Source: Aeromonas rivuli (GTDB lineage Bacteria > Pseudomonadota > Gammaproteobacteria > Enterobacterales > Aeromonadaceae). Taken from it: a stretch of DNA of 64,000 bases. Made by a program: the position numbers and the translations under genes. The notes beneath the pieces were generated by a model. It ran no database searches, was not told the DNA's origin, and saw nothing but the letters and a program-made list of their open reading frames with translations. This document shows, piece after piece, positions 57,299 through 64,000 of this stretch; the first letter of the stretch is position 1; each line of letters begins with the position of its first letter. The DNA lies in NCBI RefSeq assembly GCF_000820045.1, contig NZ_CDBJ01000079.1, forward strand, positions 1 through 64,000. Direction: 5' to 3'.

Positions 57299-57405
57299 CC
57301 GGACGTTGACAGGGCGTCTGGCTCAGAACCGAGCAGTGACACAGAGGGGGGAGCCACGGGGAATCCAGGCACAAGGGAGGCTAACAGATCATGGAGGAGT
57401 CCATT

Positions 57406-57888
57406 ATGAAGACCGAGTTGGTGGCCATGAGCCAGGCTTATTATGAGCGCTATGTGGCGCAATCCTGGCGTGATTACGCCGAGGAGAATGTGGCGACCGG
57501 CCGTTGGCCACTGGTGGGGGCGCTCGCACGCGCCCAGGCCGAATACGAGGCACTGCTGCCTCAAGGGTTGGAGACTGCCGATCATCGCTTGTTCGAAATC
57601 CTCGACGGGGAAGGAGAGACGGTGGGGGGACTCTGGTTTGCCCTGCGGGGATCCGGGGAGACTCGCACTGGCTTCGTGTTCGACATCACCATCTTGCCCC
57701 AAGCCAGGCGTCTTGGGCATGGTCAGCGAGCCTTCGAGTTGCTCGAACCTCTGGCCCGCGACTTGGGGCTGATTAGCATTGGGTTGAATGTGTTCGCCAA
57801 CAATCCAGCGGCCTTGGCCCTCTATCGCAGATTGGGTTATGAGGTGACCAATATCGCCATGAGCAAGTGGCTCGGCCCGCGCGGTTGA
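57406..57888 (+). CDS. GNAT family N-acetyltransferase
   Basis: 160-residue acetyl-CoA-dependent acetyltransferase. The acetyl-CoA loop is ILPQARRLGHGQRAFELLEPLA, and the final strand motif is NPAALALYRRLGYEVTN, which is typical of GNATs acting on small amines or peptides. I prefer the ATG at 57406 because GGAGGAG sits six to seven bases upstream; the ATG at 57391 would add five residues. The substrate is unknown. Confidence 0.85.
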   Translation: MKTELVAMSQAYYERYVAQSWRDYAEENVATGRWPLVGALARAQAEYEALLPQGLETADHRLFEILDGEGETVGGLWFALRGSGETRTGFVFDITILPQARRLGHGQRAFELLEPLARDLGLISIGLNVFANNPAALALYRRLGYEVTNIAMSKWLGPRG

Positions 57889-57935
57889 CAGGGGCGCTGC
57901 CATCATGGGGTCGGCAACGTTGTCCGACAATGGAA

Positions 57936-57965
57936 ATAAAAAAACCGGTGCCAAGGCACCGGTTT
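57936..57965 (-). terminator. Terminator after ahpF
   Basis: AAACCGGTGCC and GGCACCGGTTT (57942-57952 with 57955-57965) form the stem. On the minus strand it is followed by a run of Ts. Confidence 0.85.
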
Positions 57966-57984
57966 GCGATCAGGTTGACGGGGC

Positions 57985-59568
57985 TCAGGCCAGAGCGGGC
58001 TCAGCCTGCTGCACCTGAGTGGGCTCAGGCGTGCGAATGAGGTAATCAAAGGCCCCCAATGCGGCGGTGGCGCCGGCGCCCATGGAGATGATGATCTGCT
58101 TGAACGGCACCGTGGTGGCGTCGCCCGCGGCGTAGACGCCGGGCAGGGAGGTCGCGCCCTTGGCGTCGATCTCTATCTCGCCGAAACGAGTCAGTGCCAC
58201 TTCGCTCCCTTTCAGGAACTCGGTGTTTGGCACCAGCCCGATCTGCACGAAGATACCAGCCACCGCAAGGTGCTTGATTTCGCCCGTGGTGCGATCTTCG
58301 TAATCCATGCCGACCACCTTGCTGCCATCACCTATCACTTCCGTGGTGCGGGCGCTCATGATGATGTCGATGTTGCCCATGGAGCGGGCTTTTTTCTGCA
58401 GCACGTCGTCGGCGCGCAGGGTGTCGGCGAACTCCACCACTGTGACGTGTTCGACGATGCCGGCCAAGTCGATGGCCGCTTCGATACCGGAGTTACCGCC
58501 ACCTATGACCGCCACCCGCTTGCCTTTGAAGAAGGGGCCGTCGCAGTGGGGGCAGTAGGCCACGCCCTTGGTACGGTACTCGAGCTCGCCCGGCACGTTC
58601 AGATCGCGCCAGCGGGCGCCGGTCGCCAGGATCACGGCGCGGCTCTTCAAGGTGGCACCGGAGGCGAGCTCCAGGTTCACATAATCATCTTTACTGATGG
58701 CGGCGGCACGCTGCTCGGTGATGAGCTCAACGCCATACTGCTTGACGTGCTGCTCCAGGCTGGCGGCCAGCTTGGGGCCCTCGGTGTAGGGCACGGAGAT
58801 GAAGTTCTCGATGCCGACGGTGTCCATCACCTGGCCACCGAAACGCTCGGCGACGATGGCGGTGCGGATGCCTTTACGGGCGGCATAGATGGCGGCAGCG
58901 GCGCCAGCCGGGCCACCGCCCACCACCAGCACGTCATAGGGGGCCTTTTCGTTGAGTTCTTCGGCCTTGCGCTCGGCCGCGCCGGTATCGAGCTTGGCGA
59001 CTATCTCTTCGAGCGAGATACGGCCCTGGCTGAACGGCTGACCGTTCATATAGACGTTCGGCACGGCCATGATCTGACGCTCGTTCACTTCGTCCTGGAA
59101 CAGGGCGCCGTCGATCATGGTGTGGGTGATGCCGGGGTTCAGGGTCGCCATCAGGTTCAGGGCCTGCACCACGTCCGGGCAGTTGTGGCAGGAGAGGGAG
59201 ATATAGGTCTCGAAGTGGAACTCGCCCTTCAGGTTCTTGACCTGCTCCAGCACGGCCGGATCGGCCTTGGAGGGGTGGCCGCCGCTTTGCAGCAGGGCGA
59301 GCACCAGGGAGGTAAATTCATGACCCATGGGAATGCCGGCAAAATGCACGCGCGGGGCCTGGCCTTGTGGCGCCACGCTCATGGAAGGCTTGCGAGTAGC
59401 AGTGCCATCGGTCATGGAAATCTTGGGGGACATCTCGCTGATTTCCTGGCCTAAGGCCAGCAGCTCTGCGGATTTGTCGCTGTCATTGCCGGACACGCTG
59501 ATCTCGATGGGATTGACGATGTACTGCAAGTAACCGTTGAGTTGTTGTTTGAGGTTGGTATCTAACAT
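57985..59568 (-). CDS. ahpF: Alkyl hydroperoxide reductase subunit F
   Basis: 527-residue flavoprotein that passes electrons from NADH to AhpC. The N-terminal tandem-thioredoxin domain has the redox pair C127/C130 (SCHNC). The thioredoxin reductase-like part has the FAD motif [12 protein letters not shown] (about 215-226), the redox pair C339/C342 (CPHC) and the NADH motif [14 protein letters not shown]. All redox centres are intact. It follows ahpC by about 140 bases that include a hairpin likely to lower its expression relative to ahpC. Confidence 0.97.
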   Translation of the reverse strand: MLDTNLKQQLNGYLQYIVNPIEISVSGNDSDKSAELLALGQEISEMSPKISMTDGTATRKPSMSVAPQGQAPRVHFAGIPMGHEFTSLVLALLQSGGHPSKADPAVLEQVKNLKGEFHFETYISLSCHNCPDVVQALNLMATLNPGITHTMIDGALFQDEVNERQIMAVPNVYMNGQPFSQGRISLEEIVAKLDTGAAERKAEELNEKAPYDVLVVGGGPAGAAAAIYAARKGIRTAIVAERFGGQVMDTVGIENFISVPYTEGPKLAASLEQHVKQYGVELITEQRAAAISKDDYVNLELASGATLKSRAVILATGARWRDLNVPGELEYRTKGVAYCPHCDGPFFKGKRVAVIGGGNSGIEAAIDLAGIVEHVTVVEFADTLRADDVLQKKARSMGNIDIIMSARTTEVIGDGSKVVGMDYEDRTTGEIKHLAVAGIFVQIGLVPNTEFLKGSEVALTRFGEIEIDAKGATSLPGVYAAGDATTVPFKQIIISMGAGATAALGAFDYLIRTPEPTQVQQAEPALA

Positions 59569-59670
59569 GGTCGAATTCCTTCTTACTGATTGCGGGTCGG
59601 CGCCATTACTGAAAACAGAAAGTACGGGATACAGAAAACACCGAATGCAGAAAGCACTGGGCCAGAAAGC

Positions 59671-59696
59671 AGACCGGCCCTTGAGTGGGCCGGTCT
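59671..59696 (-). terminator. Hairpin between ahpC and ahpF
   Basis: AGACCGGCCC (59671-59680) pairs with GGGCCGGTCT (59687-59696). It lies just after ahpC. With no long T run on the minus strand, it probably acts as a partial terminator or mRNA stabiliser. Confidence 0.6.
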
Positions 59697-59710
59697 TGGA
59701 GGAGGGAGGC

Positions 59711-60277
59711 TTAGATTTTGCCTACCAGATCCAGGGACGGGGCCAGGGTGGCATCGCCTTCTTTCCACTTGGCCGGGCACACTTCACCCGGGTGGGAAGC
59801 AACGTACTGGGCAGCTTTGACTTTGCGCAGCAGTTCCAGGGCGTCACGGCCGATGCCACCAGCGTTGATTTCAACGATCTGGATGATGCCCTGCGGGTCG
59901 ATCACGAAGGTGCCACGGTCAGCCAGGCCAGCTTCTTCGATCATCACGCCGAAGTTGCGGGTGATGGCGCCAGTCGGGTCACCAATCATCGGATACTGGA
60001 TCTTCTGAATGGTGTCGGAGGTGTCATGCCACGCTTTGTGCGTGAAGTGAGTGTCGGTGGAGACGGAGTAGATCTCGACGCCCAGCTTCTTGAATTCGGC
60101 GTAGTTGTCAGCCAGGTCACCCAGCTCGGTCGGGCAAACGAAAGTGAAGTCAGCCGGGTAGAAGAACACCACGGACCACTTGCCTTTCAAGTCAGCGTCG
60201 GAGACCTGAACGAATTTGCCATTATGGTAGGCGGTAGCGTTGAACGGCTTGATTTCAGTATTGATATAGGTAGACAT
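59711..60277 (-). CDS. ahpC: Alkyl hydroperoxide reductase subunit C (peroxiredoxin)
   Basis: 188-residue typical 2-Cys peroxiredoxin that reduces hydrogen peroxide and organic peroxides. The peroxidatic Cys48 is in [10 protein letters not shown] and the resolving Cys167 in [10 protein letters not shown]. Length and both cysteines match E. coli AhpC. An AGGAGC ribosome-binding site precedes the ATG at 60277. OxyR control is expected, but I could not find a clear OxyR site in the upstream gap. Confidence 0.97.
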   Translation of the reverse strand: MSTYINTEIKPFNATAYHNGKFVQVSDADLKGKWSVVFFYPADFTFVCPTELGDLADNYAEFKKLGVEIYSVSTDTHFTHKAWHDTSDTIQKIQYPMIGDPTGAITRNFGVMIEEAGLADRGTFVIDPQGIIQIVEINAGGIGRDALELLRKVKAAQYVASHPGEVCPAKWKEGDATLAPSLDLVGKI

Positions 60278-60672
60278 CTATTTGCTCCTGTGTGTCCCTG
60301 GGGCAACGATTTGCGACCCTGGGTTAGTTGACTGGGATGATGATAGGGCCATTCCCCAATCGGTTAAAGCGGCAATTATGAATCGGACAAATCTGTTTTT
60401 TAGATTAACCGTCTTGCCTGTACCCAGGATGAATATACCGATCAATTTAGAATAAACATATGTTTTATAAAGATAAGGCAGATGTTCAATCCATCTTTCT
60501 CTCATGTCGGAGGGGAATGGTGAGGTGGGCGTGATGTCGCGCCGGGAAGAGCGGTTGGATGAGCAGCGGTAGAGGTTTGCTGAGGAGGGCTGCCTCAGCG
60601 GGTGCGAGTCAATGCCGGCATCGATCCTGTCGCTGGCAAAGGGTCTGGCGATACGGCAGGGGGAGGGGAGAT

Positions 60673-60698
60673 AAAAAAATCCCGGCGCCAGGGCCGGG
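60673..60698 (-). terminator. Rho-independent terminator of the candidate small RNA
   Basis: On the minus strand CCCGGC (60698-60693) pairs with GCCGGG (60686-60681) and is followed by seven Ts (60679-60673). No known gene ends here, so it belongs to an unannotated transcript. Confidence 0.75.
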
Positions 60699-60823
60699 GT
60701 ATCAAAACAAAGGAATGGCAATAAAAATAAAGACTCACTACGGGGTGTGCAAACTTGCAGACAATGAGAGAACGCTAGGGTGGTTGCACGCGCCACTGGC
60801 ATTCTCTCGGCAAACATTGCAGG
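60673..60823 (-). ncRNA. Candidate small RNA, about 150 nt
   Basis: Predicted from a promoter with an overlapping CRP-like palindrome upstream and a textbook terminator downstream, with no coding frame having a ribosome-binding site in between. The stretch before the terminator is U-rich, as in Hfq-bound RNAs. I do not recognise it as Spot 42, CyaR or FnrS. It could instead be the 5' leader of an ahpC transcript with an attenuator. Confidence 0.4.
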
Positions 60824-60829
60824 GGAGGA

Positions 60830-60858
60830 ATAATAGTGTGATCCATGTCACACTGCAA
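60830..60858 (-). promoter_or_regulatory. Promoter with CRP-like operator in the spacer
   Basis: On the minus strand TTGCAG (60858-60853) and TATTAT (60835-60830) are 17 bases apart. The spacer contains TGTGA-N6-TCACA at 60837-60852, a perfect CRP core. Its position between -35 and -10 predicts repression rather than activation. The -35 is weak. Confidence 0.5.
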
Positions 60859-60972
60859 CCCCATTATGTTCTTTTTATATCAAATATGTGCGTCACCAAG
60901 GCCTTTATGGCGAAATGATCGTCAAATTTGGTGTGTTTTGTAGTTTTATTACCAAATTATGGGGCGATTGAC

Positions 60973-61437
60973 TCAGTGATCGTCAGTGGTATCCCCGATG
61001 GGGGAGAGATCGCGATCTTCCATCAGCTCCAGCAAATTGATCGCCACCGTGATCATATCCGACTCGGTGACGATGCCGATCAGCTCTCCCTTGTCTTGTA
61101 CCGGCAGGCAGCCATAGCGATGCCGTTGCAGATACAGGGCAGCCTCTTTGATGCCGGCATGGGGGCTGACGGTCGAAACCTTGCGAGTCATGATCTCCTC
61201 GAGGCGCACGCTGTCGGTAAATTCGGCCTCCCGCTCAGGGTCAATCAGCAACAGTTTGGATTCGCGGGTCGCCAGTATGTCGGTGAGGGTGACCAGGCCC
61301 AGCAACTGTTGCTGCTCATTGACGATGGGGATATGGCGGATCCGCTCCTGCTGCATCAGATCCATTGCCTGTTTGACGCTGTTGTTCGGCCCCAGGGTGA
61401 AGGGCTGCTCTGTCATTATCTCGCTCAGGGTCATCAT
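60973..61437 (-). CDS. CBS-domain protein
   Basis: 154-residue protein made of two CBS domains (about 5-60 and 80-135), which together bind adenine nucleotides. The first has IRHIPIVNEQQQLLGLVTLTDIL, and the second has YGCLPVQDKGELIGIVTESDM. No effector domain is attached, so it may sense nucleotides for a partner protein. AAGGAGG precedes the ATG at 61437. Confidence 0.88.
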   Translation of the reverse strand: MMTLSEIMTEQPFTLGPNNSVKQAMDLMQQERIRHIPIVNEQQQLLGLVTLTDILATRESKLLLIDPEREAEFTDSVRLEEIMTRKVSTVSPHAGIKEAALYLQRHRYGCLPVQDKGELIGIVTESDMITVAINLLELMEDRDLSPIGDTTDDH

Positions 61438-61668
61438 GCAAACCTCCTTGGGGCCAACCTTGTGTGGCTCACTTCACCCTAGCCCAGCGCCGAGGGGCGA
61501 AACATGATCGGAGTCAAGGGGAAAGGCGATAGCCGAATTAACGGTTCCTGGTTCACAAAGTCGGTCTGTACCCCTTGTATCCCTTGTGTTTTTGGCCTTT
61601 TCGGTTGCCATGCCAGGAGGGGATAACTAGACTAGCCGCCGATCCTATTGCCAAGCCAAGTAGTCACG

Positions 61669-62715
61669 ATGCAAGTATCCGATTTTTCCTTTGAGCTGCC
61701 CGATGCGCTGATCGCCCGCTATCCCATGAGCGAGCGCACGGCCAGCCGTCTGCTACAACTCGATGGCGACAGCGGCGCCCTGCGTCACGGCCAATTTGTC
61801 GACGTACTCGACCTGCTCAATCCCGGCGATCTGCTGGTGTTCAACAACACCCGGGTCATTCCGGCTCGCATGTTTGGCCAGAAGGCCAGCGGCGGCAAGC
61901 TGGAGGTGCTGGTGGAGCGCATATTGGATGAGAAGAGCGTGCTGGCCCATGTGCGCGCCTCCAAAGCGCCCAAGCCCGGCACCCGTCTCATACTCGATGG
62001 CGGTGTGGAAGCCGAGATGCGTGCCCGCCACGACGCCCTGTTCGAGATCCACTTCCTGGACTCCCGTCCGGTGCTGGAGATCCTGGAAGCCATCGGCCAC
62101 ATGCCGTTGCCGCCTTATATTGACAGGCCCGACGAGGATGCCGACAAGGAGCGCTACCAGACCGTCTACAACCAGAAGCCGGGCGCCGTGGCGGCGCCGA
62201 CCGCGGGTCTGCACTTCGATGAGCCCCTGCTGGCGAAGATCCGGGCCAAAGGGGTGGAGACCGCCTTCGTCACCCTGCATGTGGGAGCGGGCACCTTCCA
62301 GCCGGTGCGGGTCGACAAGATTGAAGATCACCACATGCACTCGGAATATGCCGAGGTGCCCCAGGAGGTGGTGGACGCCATAGCCGCGACCCGGGCCCGT
62401 GGTGGTCGCGTGATTGCGGTGGGCACCACCTCGGTGCGTTCCCTGGAGAGTGCGGCCAAGGTGACCCTGGCCCAGGGCAAGCCGCTGGCGCCGTTTTTCA
62501 GCGACACCGACATCTTCATCTTCCCCGGCTACCAGTTCCAGGTGGTCGATGCCATGGTCACCAACTTCCATCTGCCGGAATCGACCCTGATCATGCTGGT
62601 CAGTGCTTTCGCCGGGTATGAGAACGTGATGGCGGCCTATCAGGCGGCCGTGGCCGAGCAGTACCGTTTCTTCAGCTACGGGGACGCCATGTTCGTCACC
62701 CGTCGCCGGGGCTGA
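61669..62715 (+). CDS. queA: S-adenosylmethionine:tRNA ribosyltransferase-isomerase
   Basis: 348-residue enzyme of queuosine synthesis. It transfers the ribosyl part of SAM to preQ1 in tRNA to give epoxyqueuosine. Landmarks are [38 protein letters not shown] and [13 protein letters not shown]. The ATG at 61669 (MQVSDFSF) is the family start; an ATG at 61648 would add seven residues. It lies 75 bases upstream of tgt, the usual order. Confidence 0.96.
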   Translation: MQVSDFSFELPDALIARYPMSERTASRLLQLDGDSGALRHGQFVDVLDLLNPGDLLVFNNTRVIPARMFGQKASGGKLEVLVERILDEKSVLAHVRASKAPKPGTRLILDGGVEAEMRARHDALFEIHFLDSRPVLEILEAIGHMPLPPYIDRPDEDADKERYQTVYNQKPGAVAAPTAGLHFDEPLLAKIRAKGVETAFVTLHVGAGTFQPVRVDKIEDHHMHSEYAEVPQEVVDAIAATRARGGRVIAVGTTSVRSLESAAKVTLAQGKPLAPFFSDTDIFIFPGYQFQVVDAMVTNFHLPESTLIMLVSAFAGYENVMAAYQAAVAEQYRFFSYGDAMFVTRRRG

Positions 62716-62778
62716 GCCGCGTTCAGTCCCATATCGGGCCCGTCGGGCTCCCTGCTGTCAGACTGTTTCTCTGACTGA

Positions 62779-63924
<1,146 letters not shown>

Positions 63925-63981
63925 TAACAACAACGTATCAGCGCGTTGTGTCTTAAATCCATATCAATAAGAGGTTGTTAA

Positions 63982-64000
63982 ATGAGCATTATCTCCAAGG
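63982..64000 (+). CDS. yajC: Start of yajC (partial)
   Basis: Only the first six codons (MSIISK) lie in the window, after a GAGG ribosome-binding site. The identity as the Sec-translocon accessory protein YajC rests mainly on the conserved order queA-tgt-yajC-secD. Confidence 0.6.

Larger units (their letters stand above)
60278..60972. other. Intergenic region with ahpC promoter and small-RNA candidate
   Basis: 695 bases with no convincing protein gene. The part nearest ahpC contains an AT-rich segment with the palindrome AAACATATGTTT (60454-60465). The rest holds the small-RNA candidate, its CRP-like box and a terminator. Confidence 0.6.

Noticed and set aside
60278-60480. OxyR binding site upstream of ahpC
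   Set aside because: No ATAG-N7-CTAT series was found. The palindrome AAACATATGTTT is present but does not fit OxyR.
60278-60817. Open frame of 179 codons upstream of ahpC on the minus strand
   Set aside because: No ribosome-binding site, odd composition, and it crosses a strong terminator at 60673-60698.

Overview
The window is a GC-rich (about 60 %) stretch of gammaproteobacterial core chromosome. Protein sequences and gene order (mltF opposite purL, a 13-gene nuo operon with fused nuoCD, ydiJ near menI, queA-tgt-yajC) fit the genus Aeromonas best. That genus call is inference from remembered family similarity; no search was run. There is no insertion sequence, prophage, CRISPR array or defence island. 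The window looks like housekeeping sequence, with most of the novelty in small intergenic elements.

Region by region. 1-6.4 kb: a DUF486 membrane protein, two tandem periplasmic solute-binding proteins, btuCD (vitamin B12 import), then on the other strand aroH (Trp-type DAHP synthase) directly followed by an AAC(6')-like acetyltransferase, dgkA, and a 45-residue very basic protein. 6.5-12.1 kb: mltF (lytic transglycosylase) divergent from purL (purine synthesis), with a promoter and PurR-like box between them. 12.1-27.2 kb: the complete respiratory complex I operon nuoA-N on the minus strand. 27.4-29.0 kb: a flagellar stator pair. 29.3-29.7 kb: tRNA-Ser(GGA) with a duplicated terminator and 3' tail. 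29.8-32.6 kb: a mepA-lemA-TPM-TPM envelope cluster. 32.7-41.5 kb: a membrane protein of unknown function, an RRM protein, ydhF divergent from a small HTH regulator, an SDR enzyme whose 3' end is repeated in tandem, ltaE, asnB, a cupin preceded by an overlapping small frame, and a CPA2 cation/proton antiporter. 41.5-47.0 kb: nagD, an adenine-deaminase-type deaminase, nemA, a 500 bp gap with a perfect FNR box, an exported protein of unknown function, and an unusual cation diffusion facilitator. 47.2-53.4 kb: ydiJ, an overlapping unknown gene, menI and the RNA helicase deaD. 53.6-57.9 kb: a LysR regulator, two MFS transporters and a GNAT acetyltransferase. 58.0-60.3 kb: ahpC and ahpF (peroxide defence). 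60.3-61.0 kb: a gap holding a candidate CRP-controlled small RNA. 61.0-64.0 kb: a CBS-domain protein, then queA-tgt and the first bases of yajC.

Functionally the window covers energy metabolism (NADH to quinone), purine synthesis and salvage, cell-wall turnover (mltF, mepA), tRNA queuosine modification and oxidative-stress defence. The observations most worth following up are the CRP-box/small-RNA candidate near 60.7-60.9 kb, the 79 bp tandem repeat at 36.0-36.2 kb, the two small reading frames (6.2-6.4 and 39.6-39.8 kb), the duplicated tRNA tail, and the FNR box at 45.03 kb.
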